A stretch of DNA of 64,000 nucleotides from Aquila chrysaetos chrysaetos (GCF_900496995.4 NC_044010.1:3224001-3288000); one strand, 5' to 3'; positions 47,657-60,800 are shown, counted from the first letter of the stretch. The notes: generated by a model not told the origin, from the letters alone. Made by a program: numbers and translations.

Positions 47657-48429
47657 CCCTCTGCTTTTTCGAAAGAAAGGTTTTGAACGGAAGAAGAAAC
47701 TTTGAGAGAGTCAAGATGTGAATTTAGATGTCATCAACGCATCTTTTTTGAGGGATATTTATTTGTTAGTTTACAGTTGCTCAGCATTGGTAGATAAGTA
47801 ATCTTGGGTCTTGAAGGATCCAAAGAAACAGATTTTCCAGCCCTGAAGATCAACCATTGAGATGACTGCAAATTGCTTTTATCTGAATATTGTTTTCAAC
47901 AGTCAGTGCTTCCTTTTTCACGTTAGAAGATGGTGCTAATATTTTTCATGTGGTCCAGTCACTTGTTTCCTGTCAACTTCAGGCTTGTTGGATCATGTCC
48001 ACGCACACGGTGGTGCTCAGCCGTGGCCAAATACTAGCCACTATGACCCGACCAGCCCACATATGTAATACCACAGAGACCGAGGGCGGCAAGGGGAGGA
48101 GAACAAGGTGGGCTGAACAAGGGCTTTGCTTCGCCTGATGCTATGATTGCTTCCATGGGGTGTGCAGGCTGTTGGAAACTGCTCTCGTGGTGTTCCCTCA
48201 TGTCTGTTGATTGAAAATCAAATGACAGTGAATTCCACTTACAGTCGGCATCACTCTCTGGCTTCCCTTTTCCCTCTGTGATGTTCCGGCTAACAGGAGC
48301 ACAAGGAGGTGTTAATGCCCTCAGCCTTTCCCTTCTTCTTTCTAGGAGCTGAATTTTCTTCTGAAATTACCCAAATGGGAGCCTAATGTTTCTGGGGTAC
48401 CAAACACAGAAAATGAGAGCTAACTCCTC

Positions 48430-49142
48430 TTGGGTGATGAAAGGACTGAGAGCAGCCCTGTGCAGAAAGTCTTGGGGATACTGCTGGATGAAAAATTGGA
48501 CATGAGCCGGCAATGTGTGCTCGCAGCCCAGAAAGCCAACCGTATCCTGGGCTGCATCAAAAGCAGGGTGGCCAGCAGGTCGAGGGAGGGGATTCTGCCC
48601 TTTTACTCCACTCTGGTGAGACCCCACCTGCAGTTCTGCATCCTGCTCTGGGGTCCTCAGCACAGGAAAGACACGGACCTGTTGGAGCGGGTCCAGAGGA
48701 GGCCACAAAAATGGTCAGAGGGATGGAACACCTCTGCTATGAGGACAGGCTGAGAGAGTTGGGGTTGTTCAGCTTGGAGAAGAGAAGGCTCCAGGGAGAC
48801 CCTGTTGCAGCCTTTCAATACTTAAAGGGGGCTTGGAAGAAAGACAGAGAAAGGCTTTTTCCCAAGGCCTGTAGTGACAGGACAAGAGGCGACAGTTTTA
48901 AACTGAAAGAGGGTAGATTTGGGTTGGACATAAGGAAGAAATTTTTTTACAATGAGGGTGGTGAGACACTGGAACAGGTTGCCCAGAGAAGTTGTGGATG
49001 CCCCATCGTTTGGAGTGTTCAAGGTCAGGCTGGACGGGGCTTTGAGCAACCTGATCTAGTGAAGATGTCTCTGTCCATGGCAGGCGGTTGGGCTAGATGA
49101 TCTTTGAAAGTCCCTTCCAACCCAAACCTTCCGTGATTCTGC
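48430..49142 (+). mobile_element. CR1 LINE, 5'-truncated (CR1-J-like)
   Basis: Close match to the 3' part of avian CR1 ORF2 plus 3' UTR. Visible blocks are [58 protein letters not shown], then frame-shifted [18 protein letters not shown] and [18 protein letters not shown]. It ends with 'ggttgggctagatgatcttt', 'cccttccaacccaaacc' and a remnant of the ATTCT-type 3' repeat. Several frameshifts and stops make it inactive. It lies in the same orientation as GPR156, in its presumed first intron. Confidence 0.92.
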
Positions 49143-51739
49143 TCCGAAAGTGATCCATCAGAACTGTTGGGCATTTTGGCCTTAAAAAAAAAAACAACCA
49201 CCAAACCCAACCGCCCCAAAACCCCACAAGTCTCTGCCCTCAAGAGACCCTCGCATTTTAAGGATGTGTTTTCGTACTCGTGTTGCTGTCTGTCCCCTCA
49301 ACCATCACCCAGCCTCACCCTGAAGGGCAGTGACCCCCCCCACAGCACTGGTCCCCCTCGGATGCTCTCCGGGCCATGGAGCAGCGTTCCTGCCGACTCT
49401 CACGAGGAGCCGGGCTGGAATTGCCTGTTGCCTTTCGGCGACAACCACACTAGCGCTTGCTTTGTTGCATACTAATGAGCGCTAATTAGCCTCGACTTGT
49501 TATCAACGTTGCGCGGGAGCCGTTTGCGGAATAGTGGGGTGGGGGCTGGGAAGACTCCAAGGGGCTTCTGCCCTTTGCCGAGGGGTGGCTTCCCAAGGGG
49601 ATGGGGGTTGAATTGATGCTCCTTGTGGAAACATCTCCATGTGTGAGCCACGGGAGGGCCGTGCCTGCTGGCCTCATGCCAGCCTTGGTAGTGGTCCCCC
49701 TGGTAGGTGGGCTTCCCTCTGACGTGGCAGGAGGATATAGGGGGTTTATAGGGAGACGTCTTGTTCTTGAACACACTTGGGAGCATGGGGAAGAGTTGAG
49801 ACCTTTGGGAGGCTGGGCAGTGCTCACCTCGCAGGTCTTCTTGGCCTCTTCCACCGCCGTCCCTGGACACCGCACGCAGCCCCTCCACGCTCCATCTCAT
49901 TTACCAGCGTTATCCCTGAAGTGTTCACCTGGAGCCCGTCTCCTCCTCTCCGCTGCCCTTCTACCGGTGTTGCAATACCTGGCGTTTGCTGCAGCAGTTG
50001 GATATCTCCTGCAGCCGTACTCCTCGTCCGATCGCTCAGTCTGAGTGATGAAGGGCATGGAAACCTCCAGAGGGTGGTCCTGCTGCGTGGGAAACGCCAC
50101 TATGGTTTGCTACAAGCTAGAGAGAGAGGCTTGATGGAGCTGGCTTGCACCAGCACTCTCGGAAAAAAAACCTCTATCGTACCTTTATGAGTCCGGCTAA
50201 TGTGTGGTATTGTGTTCGTAGGACGTGGCGAGCTGATCTCGCGCTGAGGGCAGTCCTGGTGCAGGCAGGATGGTGTCCAGACCCGTGGTACGTCGGGGCT
50301 TCTGCCAGCGGGAGAGCTGGCGGTTGTTGCTTCGGAGGTGGCTCTGCTAATTTAGGACGAGCGGCCCGCTGACCCTGACTTTTTCGGCCTGGGACTTGTA
50401 AGCGACTTCTCTAAAGCTCAAAATCAGTTTGCACGAGGTGAGAACGACGCCTGTAGCTTTGCTGGCGTTCGAATCCTGATGATCCCCCGTGAAGAACAGC
50501 AAGTTTCAGACCCGGTCCTGGTGACCTCGTTTTGTTTTAATTTACTCTTTCTTTACTCACGTCATGACAGGAGTTTTTCCAAGGAAAAGGAGAGGGGATC
50601 AAAGTGTCGGAGTAGTGGCAGGGAAGGTGCCAGGTGCAGGGTGTGAGCGCAGGGGATGCTCGGCCAGGGAGCAGCCCCGAGGAGCACGATACGGATAATT
50701 TTTTTTCCTCTCACCTGTTGTTAGGAGCAAATAGGGAGTGAGCTATTGCGCTTCCTCCCCAGCTGCTAACGACGGGAGACTTGCTTACGGTCGTGCGCTG
50801 GAAGCTAATTAAAACCGGTGACAATGGTAATTGAGTAAGGATGCTTGAGGATAAGTATGACCTCATGTCTAAAATGGTAATGAGGCCTATTAAAATCCCC
50901 GCCAAAAAGAGAAACGAAAAAGGGAACAGAGGCAAAGGTGGTGCGAGGGGAGCAGGCGCAGGCGGGGACAATACCTGGCAGCCAGAGCGCCGGGAGGGAT
51001 GGGGAGCGCGGAGATGCCAGGCTTTTAAATCTCTTTAATAAACAGCCTGCTCCTCAGCTAGCCGGGCTGCCGCTCGGGCCGAGTCAGCCAAAACGCTTTG
51101 GTACGTGTGTAATGCCAGCGCCTTCCTCCCCTGCTCGCCCAGGCCTGGGTGTAGGTCCCATCGAGCGACGGCAACGCTTGTCGCTCTTCGTTGTTGTCTT
51201 CGCTCGCTGGTCCTTCGCTAGAAGAAGGGGAACGCGCCGGGGAAACCGCCGGCGGCCGCCGGCGTGGGGAGGGGACCCGCAAAGCTACACCCTGAAATTG
51301 CACCGTTGCGGGAAAACGGGCTGGCAGAGGAAAGCCGCGGCGAACTCGGGATGCTCCGCAACCGGGGCGTAGGGGCCGGGGGCTGCCGCGACCCCGGCGC
51401 GCGTCGGTTTGCGGGGTGGCTGGCGTAGCAGGGCTCGGGATGACACCGTGCTCCGTTGGGGACCCGCGCCCCGCGCTGAGACCCCCACCCCCCCCCCCAC
51501 CCCGCCGCCGCCGCCGAGGGACGCGGGGAGGTGGGCGCTCCCCGTCCTGGCTCTGGATGAGCACCGCGTCGCTTCGGGTAAGCTCAGCCCTTGGGTTGCC
51601 GGACCCCTTCCCTACGCCCCGCCGACCCGGGTGGGAGACGCGGCGTACGCCAAAGGCGGCTCCTCGCCGGAGAAAGCATCTCGCCTCGACCCCTCATCCT
51701 TCCAGCAGGGGCGAAGGGACGGCTGGATGACGGCTGAGG

Positions 51740-51772
51740 ATGTGCTATGGAGCCGGGATTCAACTGCTCTGA
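51740..51772 (+). other. GPR156: Short upstream reading frame overlapping GPR156 start
   Basis: The ATG at 51740 opens a 10-codon frame (MCYGAGIQLL) ending TGA at 51770-51772, across the GPR156 ATG at 51747. Another out-of-frame ATG lies at 51727. Such overlapping frames usually lower main-frame translation; the effect here is inferred. Confidence 0.4.
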
Positions 51773-51851
51773 GCTCTGCGGTGGCAGCTCCAGTTTCGGC
51801 AGCCAGGAGCAGCAGCGGCGGGCGCTGCAGGAGCTCTGCACGGTCACGGTG
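51747..51851 (+). CDS. GPR156: GPR156 first coding exon
   Basis: 35 codons, MEPGFNCSELC to LQELCTVTV. The ATG has G at -3 and +4. The donor GTACGT at 51852 is a good match. The family N-terminus also starts MEP and has NCSELC, which fixes the start. Confidence 0.95.
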
Positions 51852-54800
51852 GTACGTACGGAGGCCGGGGGGAGCGCACCGGGGCGCGAGGTTTGCTCCG
51901 CGGAAGGGGATTTGGGGGTGGAGGGACGGAGAGAGGGGCACGGGGACGCAGCTGCCAAGCAATCCCGGTCCAGCCGGAGGCTGCGGTCGCCTCCTGGGAT
52001 GGCCTCCGGGACGAGCCCTGCCTAGATGACGCCCAGCAGTTAGGCAGAAGGTGAGGAGGCAGCCGCGACAGCCAAGTCGTGTCAAGCGGCCCTCCCCTGC
52101 GTGACGGCCGCTTAGGAGTCCTGGGATGGCCTCCTCTGCCCTTGACCTTTCCCATCCCCTGGGACTTCAAAGCGCTTTTCAAATATGAATAGAGCAGGAG
52201 TTAATTAAAAGTCATCATCTGTAATAAATGGTACCTCTCCCCCCACCACTAAGCCGGTAGAAATGACACTGGGGTGCACTTAGCTGCGGTTGGCTTCGCT
52301 TGAGGCTGCTGGATGGACCAGCGAGGCTTGGCCCGCTCGGCTTTCCGCCACGTCCTGCACGACCATGGGCCTTTAATTAGACGACCGTAAGCTGCTTGGC
52401 TGCTCTGGCTCTGGCAGCTGCCTTACAATTAATATTCCCCCTGCTAGGGCCAGGATTTACTCCGCTCAGCAGCAGACGAAGCGCTCCGTCAACTTCAAGT
52501 AGCATCAACATCCAAGGGAAACAGCGGTCGGGGTGGGGTGGGGGGGTGTCGGGAAAGGAAAGGTGGAGACCACAGGGATGTTTCTGATCCCTGGGTGGTT
52601 GCTGGGAAGAGGGTGCAGTAACGCTTTCGGCAGCAGCCAGAGACGGAAAGATTCTGCTGGTGGATGCAGCTGGGAGTGAAGTGTGGGAGCCCCCGGGATG
52701 CTGAGTCTGCCCTGTTCGCCTTAATGGCAAAAGCCGGGTGTTACCCTTGGGCTCGACCGGGCAGGACGCAGAAATAGGATGGCGTTACGGGCTCGTACCG
52801 GCCCCGAGCAGCCCCGTCCGCCCCTCTGAGCTCCAGGCAGGTGGGAAGATGGCCCTGACTCGTGCCAAGTGATGGGGTTTTTGCACGGCGAGTCCTGGCG
52901 TAAGGGGAGGAGGACCGACCTGGCTGACCGTCTTCCACCGTCTGGTGTGGTCTTCGTTTCCCAGAGAGTCAAAAGACCCCCCCCCAGGGGATGGGGAGAG
53001 GGAAGAGGAGGTGGGGAGCAGTTTGCAGGAGGGACACGAGCTTCTCCGCAGGGATCCCTCCGCGCCGCTGCAGAGCGGGGCTGAGCTGTGCACGCAGCTG
53101 TATCCCAGCATGAGGCAGCAGCATCGGCTCTCGCCTGGCTGTTTGTCCCAGCGACTGCCTTACTTCTCTCTGCGGATTTATTTCTAGCCAGGGTGGAAGC
53201 AGAAAGAGCTTGAAGGAAGAAGCAGGAGTTTGGGGCAGTGGCAGCTGTCCAGAAAATAGTCTTGTGCAGGTGAACTGGAATACCTGAGAAAGGACTTAGC
53301 ACCAGAGAAGTTAGTGAGGAGGTGTGTGATCCCAGATCAGTCCCCGTCCTCCTCCTTCCCCTTAATGGGGATGCGTCAGCAGTTAAGTGAAAGTAATGTT
53401 TTTTTTAAAGGAAAAAAAAAAAAAAAGATGTCAGTAACATGCACACATAGTATGTGTGAACAAACCCACACATGAGCACCCTGTTAAAAATGCTGGAGTA
53501 TTTTATATCCGCAGCGGAAGTAGGTTTCTTCTTTCACGTAGGATCATTTTATCCATCCTATGTTAATAGGGAGCTAGAGAATATTTTTAAATGGCGATTT
53601 AAAACCATTAAGTCGCTTACGCGCAAGGAGAGAGGTGCCTCCATCATACCCGCTTTGGGAGTGTCCCTCAAAAGCCAGTTCTCAGCTGATGTCTACCTAG
53701 GACCAAGTTAGTTTCCAGCCAGCTGGGAGACGGGTGGAGCCCAGCTCGGTGTGTCACTGCGTACCGCGTCTGAAAAAAACGCTGTCCCACTCCCTTTTCT
53801 CTGTTTTCTGCACCGACCGGCAGCTCCGCTGCTGGCTCCCAGTCACGTCAGCCGGCTGGCTGGTTATCGGCTGCCTGTAGGGTAAGGGTGGGAGCCAAGG
53901 ATGCCCTACCCAACCTTCCAAAGGAGCGTGCTACAAACTGGGGTACCACGAGGTCTTTCTCCAGAGGTTTCTTTCCAGAGAAGGACGGTGGGGAACCGTC
54001 ACCCATTTCCCCCTCTCCCACGACCGGGGCTGCTTGAGGTTTATGAGTCACTTGTACGGCTTCACTACGTATTTGGCTAGTTGGCCGTAAGAAGAGGGCT
54101 CCTGGACTGTCCTCTGCCTCCTGTGCGCTCGGCAAGTGGCAGAGTACGTGTCCCAGCTACGGACATCTGCCTGCGGGTCTCGGTCTGGTGCCGGGGTGTC
54201 AGATGGGGTTTCTGGCTGAGCAGGAGCACCCGTGGGAGCGATCATGCCAGAGTAGGGACCTCCTTCGCTGGGAACCCCGGCAATGTCGTCTTCCTCCTCG
54301 CTCCTTTTGCCTCCCGCAGACATCTTCTGACCGCGGTGGGAAGAGCTCCCCGTCCTTCTCGGCTGCTCTCCTGGGAGTTGTGTGGACGTTCCTGACCGGA
54401 GGAGTCCTGCTGGCGCTCTTCTTCCTTGCCTTCACCATTCGCTTCAGGAAAAACAGGTAAGGGCTTCCCTCTTCTGCCGTGAGAATTCCCCCGAGCTGGA
54501 GCAGCGGGGTTGGGCTCCTTCAGGACCAGGCTCCGAGCTGATGGCCAGCTAAGGGTCAGGAGGGTACAAGCCCAGAGGAGCAGCACGGGGCAAGCAAGAG
54601 CAATGCCAGGGATATTGCGGCTTTCTCCATCACACCCAGTGTTGACCGCTGGTGGAGACAGTCCTGCTTGGACTGCTCCCTTCCTCCCCAAGGCAGGGAG
54701 CTGTGGACAAGACAGAGCATGGATGCCCTCCAGCGTGGCACAGGCAGCAGTGCATGGTCTCATCCCGAAGGTGCTGTTCAATAAAACCATCAACGGGAGT

Positions 54801-57800
54801 GAGCAGAAAGAGAGGTGGTCTCCTTCTCCACTCCACAGTCTTGAGAGCATCGCTTTGAGCAGCATAGCTCCATGAGCAAAGCCATCGTGCTCTCCACAGT
54901 GCGCACATATCCTTCCCGCTGTCGGGCCACTCGTAGTTTGAAGATATCGCCGCTCTTTTTTGATCTTGGTGGTTGTCCGTATTGGTGGGGAACATGATCT
55001 CCATTGGTGAGAGAAGCTGCTGGTGAAGCGCAGGCTTTCCTTGGTGCTGTTCGGTCTGCACAAAGGATTTTAAAAGTCCTGCTCCCCTGAATGCAGCATA
55101 AATCAAGCAGAAGGCTCAGCAATTCCTCATGGCTCAAACTGTCTCAGCCAGCGTTTAGCCTTCCTCAGCAACTCTGGACGTCTCACCTGCCTCCTTGCCA
55201 CCTTCTCCTCAGCTTCATTGGCCCCTTGGTCTCTTCCCCCCACCCAGAGATGCATCCCTCTCCCAAGCTTCACCTGGCAAACCCTTTGTGCTCCACGTGC
55301 CGTTGTTTTGCACGGAGAGGTACCTCTGCGTGCTGCAGCCCAGGCTGCTGCCGTTTCAGCGCTCCGGTTGTGTTAAGGAACTTCATGTTTCTTATAACCC
55401 CCGCGCAGTCAGGAGGGTCCTGCTCGTAAGGGTTTATATCGAGCCCCGTGCCTGCTGCCGTCCAGTAGCTGCACGACCTGCATCCCTGTCTCAAGCACTT
55501 GATTTACTGAAGCAGACTGGTGGAGTTCGGTGGCCGCATTAATTGATTACCAAATTATTTAGGCCCCTGCAGATATTCTCAGAGCGAGCTGTAATGAACG
55601 CGCGTTATTTATTTGCGCCGCAGCAAATAAATACTGGTCTGCCTACTGAACCTGAGAGAGCAAAGGAGACCTTTTTCAGCGTGCAGCTGAGGGTGAGCTG
55701 ATGAATATCTTCCCCCGGGGGCTGAGGCATGGCGAGGAAGGCAGGGAGGGAGAGAGCCAGGTTGAATCCCAGGCTCTGCGTCTGCGAGGCAGCAAGCCAG
55801 GGAGGAGCTGGAGGGTGGAGAAATGCAATGACTTAGCGGCAGATCGAAGGGACGGAGCCGCGCGGGCGGGGGGAATGGCAGGAGCTACAGCTTTCGCTCG
55901 ATGGGCTCGCTGGAGAAGGGTGACAGGTCGGGAGAGATCGGTGGGTCGATTCTCCCCTCCCTGAATACAGTTACAGGATTATGAGTGATGGGGTGAAATT
56001 TCAGAGGGGGAGCTGTAACCTGAACGTTGCTGGCAGCTTCCCGAAGTTGAGACCGTGCTGAGGGTGGAGGTATCTCCTCAAAGGAAGGAGCAGTGGGAAG
56101 AGCCTGTTCCTGGAGGCGTTGGTAGCTGCTGTACCCAAAGCTCGCTGCTGGGGACAGTCACCCCGGGCTGCGTTGGTGAGGTTTTCCACTTCTGCCTCTT
56201 CACAGCAGAGGACAGCGGAGGAAGACGTTGGCCTTGAAGCTGGGGGGGGCGCTGAGCTGGGCGCTGGGCTGCGTGCCGCCTGCGTGACCGTGGGGCATCG
56301 CTTCCCCCGGCGCTGGGCCGCCGCGGGGACGGGTGGCCGCAGCACGTGCTGGCGCCGCTACACAGCTTTTGCTTTTGCCCGTGGCTTCCCACAGTTTTGG
56401 CCATAAAGGCGCTGGCTGAAGCTGCCCCGGGGATGCTTTTCTGTGCCGCAGATCCACGCAGCGGGTAGAGGTGCCATGGGGCAAGCCTGGTACCCGTCCG
56501 TTTTGGGGAGAAGGGATCTTGCTGTCCCGCAAGAGCGTCAGGGTAGGGCAAAACAAATACTTTAAGGATAGTGAAGCACTCCAGCGGTACAGGGGAGAGG
56601 ACGGGGTGTGCGGCATGGAGCGATGGCTGAGCTTTTGGAGGAGCTGTGAACAGCGGGGGCTGGGGGGGGAACAGCGTCTCAGCATCCCTTATGGCCATCA
56701 GCATCCCTGTAAGGGGACCTTGCCCCTGTGCTGCCAGGTCATGACGCTCAGTAACTGTCACCGCCTTCCCTGCTTTGTTTCCTGGAGGATCGTGAAGATG
56801 TCCAGCCCCAATCTGAACATTGTGACCCTGCTGGGCAGTGGCTTGACTTACACTAGTGCTTACCTCTTTGGGATTCAGGAGCAGAGCCTGCTGCCCGGAG
56901 ACTCGGTGGAAAAGCTTATTCAGGTGAGCAGGGGTTGTGTAAACCACAGCCTCCCCTGGGGGGATGCAAGAGAGGTCCCCAGGGGAGAGGGCAGCTGCCC
57001 CCCAGGCAGGCAGGCTGCTGGGCTTGTAAAAGCGCAACGGGGAGAAGGGAGCCCGAAGGGAGATGGGCTTCTCCGCGCAGCCGCTGCCCGACGCAGCAGA
57101 GGGGCCGCGAGGTTGCGGGCGAGTTTTTTGGCTGCAAAGCAGCTCTTCGTCAAAACGCTGACCTGGGTGATGAACCCCCGTGTCCTGACGTGGGGCAGCT
57201 GCTCTGCCAGACCGGGGACTGGGCACGCGCCCGGGTGGGAGAGTGGGACGTGGGGGAGAGCACGCCCTGCCGTCCTGCCTAGCCGCTGGGCCGAGGGTAA
57301 TTAACGGAGGTGCCGGCGAGTGATTTATTGGTGCTAGGACCCTCCGTGCCCCTGCCGCTCGCAAGCTGCCTGGCTTTCCCTGCCTTCTCCTCCGGCGAGA
57401 CCCTCTCGGGGTGGGGAGGAAAAGGCAGGCAGCAGGCATGCCTGCAGAGGAACACGCGCCTTCTAATTGATTTCACCCTGCGGTCAGCTTTCTAGCATCT
57501 AATATGTCCCTCCAGAGGACCGTAGGCACATCCCCACCCATCTTTATCGCGTCCCTGGGTGGGAGGGTGCGGGGTGTCCCTGCGAGCCCCACGGTTGCCC
57601 CTTCAAGCCCCCTCGCTGTTCCCCCCCCCGGCAGGTGAGGCTCTGCCTGCTCTGCGTGGGAACCTCCTTGGTGTTCGGCCCCGTCCTGGGAAAAAGCTGG
57701 CGGCTCTACAAGGTGTTCACCCAGCGGGTGCCGGACAAGCGGGTGGTGAGTACGTAGCACCCGGGGGTGTGGGGAGCAAACTCCCCAAGGTGGGGGGGAA

Positions 57801-60800
57801 CACCAGCAAGTTCCAAACCGGTGCGGGATAGCAGATAAAACCAGCACGTGACGGGGCTGGGTGCCACAGTCACAGGTCTGGTTTCACACCTCGCTGGGCA
57901 TGGGCTCCTCATTTATTGCTGTGCAATGAGGCAGGAGCTTTTCCACTCTAGAGGCAAGCGGGTGCCCTGCCAGGCTGCCTGTTCCCCGGTGGAGGCTCAG
58001 CCCCATCGCCGAGCGAGGTCTTGTTCTCATTTTACATCGGCCACGTGCCTTCGTTATGCTACGCACCGGCGTTTGCGTCCAGGTCTGGGCTGATTGTGGG
58101 ATGAAAATAAACCGGGTATCCTCAAGGGCGTCTGATGTAGGGCCGTCCCCAGATGCATCCGATCTCCTCTTGAAGGGAGGGAGGGAGCGCTGGGTACTCC
58201 TCTGCAGCACTGAAGGGAGGGCATACAGCAGCTGGGAGGGAAATGGGAGCCGCCTATATAAATTTGTGCATGTAACAGTGCACTCACGGCTTTCAGTGGC
58301 CACTTTCCAATGGCGAAATAAGTACGTCTCAGATGAAAAGTGAGACGAGAGGGTTTGCAGGGAAACCAGGTACCAGCAAGGACTCCCATTCCTGAGGCAC
58401 TGGGATCTGTGTTAAACTTGCAAAATGATAATCCTACCAGCTTTTTTTCCCCCCACCCTTTTTGTCTCTGCTTGTGATGCGGGCGTAAGGGATGATACTC
58501 TTGGTTTGGAAGAGCTGTTTTCTGTCATAGCATTTACCAGCTAGCTACACCGTTGGGGAGGGTTTGTACCTGGCCCTGAGCCCGATTAGGTCTCCAGGAG
58601 TTTGGGAGCTGGAGACAGAGATCCTGTGGCCGACTCGGATGCAAGTGAGCCGCCGGACTCCGCTCTGGGGGAATTATTAGGATGGACATGTCCCATGGAA
58701 GAACCAACCAAAAAGAGACCCAAGGGGATGGAGGTTATTGGTGTCCATTTGCCTCCCCACACGGTAACGCTTACTTTTTGCATGTTTGCAGATTATCAAA
58801 GACCTCCAGTTGCTGGCGATGGTGGCAGCGTTGGTGCTGGCGGACGCCGTGTTGCTCTTGACGTGGGTATTCTCTGATCCAGTCCAATGCTTCCGAAGCC
58901 TCAGCGTCTCACTGCGGGTAAAGGGATGAGGAGGGGTGGCGGAGGGTTGCACCGTGTCCTGTCCGATCTCTGTGGACAAAGTTGGTGGAGGGCCAGGCGT
59001 TTGGAGGTGCTGTTTAAAAAACAAAATAGAGAGGAAAAACAAGCCAGAAAGCCTTCTGGGTGCTCTGGGCTGGGTTTATGTCTGGTCTATTACAGAGATG
59101 AAGGTCTGCTGCAAAATTTCCAGGTCTGTGCCGGCCACCTGGGCGACACAGGAGAGGTCCATGGCATCTGCAGCCGCTTTAGGAAAAGGTTTAACCAGCC
59201 CTGTTGGCAGCAGAGTGCCAAAATCTTCCTCGCTTTAACCCTCTGCCCCTGGCAGCACCAGCCTTTGGCCTTTCCTTTTAGGAATTTACAGAGGAGACCC
59301 GCTCAGATGCGTACGCCTGTCTGCCCATCGGTCGGTGCCTGCTCCCGGGTCGGGGCAGCAGCCTTCACTTCTGCCTTCCCCTTGCCTTCTAGGCGACAGA
59401 GAAAGGCATGACCTGCTCCGTCAGCCGGGTGCAGTCCTGCGCATCTCTTTATTCCGATCTTTGGCTCGTTCTCATTTTAGGGTTTAAGGTATGTAACCTC
59501 TTTATCGAGTCTTGCGTTGTATCTCGCCTCCTCCCAGTCTCACAGCCTGAACTGTTTAGCAGCATTCATGGTTTCGCTGCCCTCCCAAGCTACATGCCTG
59601 TTGCAGATTCCGGCTGCTCCTGCGCATCTTGAAAGCCCTCTCATCTCCAGTCCTTCCCATCCTGACGTTTTCCTGCCTTCCATTGCAAAAGCCCTGTTAG
59701 CCACTTTTTCCCTGCCTCACCACCTCTTTTACGTACACCGTGCACATACCGTCTCTCCCGTTCTCTCCTTGCAACCCCCCACGCCTCTTCTATCTCCCCT
59801 TCTTAAAACTTGTGTCTTCCTCTTTCCTAAAGCACACTTTTCCCATAAAGCCTCAGCTGAGCGTCCACCGCAGTGATGCACTCGCTATGTGGCTCAGCCC
59901 CCGAGTCCTCTGACTCCGAATCAAGGAGGTGCTGATGACAAGTGCTTGGTGCCTACCTTCACAGGATGTGTATCAGCTTAATTATACCACTGAGGTACAC
60001 TTTCACTGGTGTAGCTTTGCACGTGGCCATTCTTATTCCAGAAGAGTTAGTTATACTGATGTAACTATGTAGGTATAATTATCGCTGTAATTAGCTGTGG
60101 TCTCATGTGTCTCTGGGTTGGCAGAGGCTGGACGCATTTCAGAAAGCTGATGTTGATGAAGCTTGTGAGATCACAGCCTTTCTTTGGGAATGGCTCCATC
60201 TCTGCGTGCAGTACAGGCAGTTCCTTTCTGACTCACTGTAATATAATACTCGTTGACCGTCTACCCAAAATCGTAGGAAAAAGTGCAGAAAGAGACCTCA
60301 CGACACGGCCAAGTCCTTCTCCCCCCTACACTTCATTTTAAAGACGTTAGTCTAGCCTGTCCTTAAAAGTCCTTTGGTGTGAGGGATTGCAGGCGTTCCC
60401 TGGGCTTTCAGTGCTGTGTCTCACCTCTGATTTTGTCCGCAGTTTGTGTAAGGGTTTAGACAGGCAATGCTTTTGCCTACAGCTCCTACAAACTGCTTTT
60501 TGGAATAAAACATCCCCATTACCAGTCCCAGGTACTCTTTGTTAGCGTTGCGTTGAACCTGACCCTGATCCTATCTACCTGCTGGGAGTCATGGAGTTAT
60601 TTCTTTAGTGATTTCTCTGGAGTTAATCTGGATTTACACTAATGTGAGAGTAGGCTCTATCTCTGCGTGTACGTAGCACTTCTTAGCTTCCGCAGCATTA
60701 ATGTGCTCAGCCCTTTGTGAAGCCGTTCAGTGTATTATCCTGGTTTTACTGGCACAGAGCAGTGAACAGAAATGACTTGCCGAGGACATGCCTGGAATTA

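Larger units (their letters stand above)
42545..51704 (+). other. GPR156: Putative GPR156 intron 1
   Basis: Assumes the first exon ends at 42544. GC-rich, with a CR1 (48430-49142), an 18-T run (47639-47656), a small hairpin (44744-44770) and AT-rich islands near 49440-49515 and 50800-50920. A pyrimidine tract with CAG at 51703-51705 is a plausible acceptor before the start codon exon. No other gene recognised. Confidence 0.4.
51160..52030 (+). promoter_or_regulatory. GPR156: Second CpG-rich block at GPR156 start-codon exon
   Basis: High CpG density, with CGCCGGCGGCCGCCGGCG near 51237-51256 and CCG repeats near 51503-51516, immediately before and over the coding start. It may be an alternative promoter, which would make the upstream island at 42-43.5 kb one of two. 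Confidence 0.4.

Noticed and set aside
50467-50477. tRNA B-box-like GTTCGAATCCT
   Set aside because: No A box at the right distance and no cloverleaf arms.
56078-57439. 453-codon open frame on the minus strand, antisense to GPR156
   Set aside because: Overlaps a clear GPR156 exon and GC-rich introns; no family features. Stop scarcity follows from GC content.
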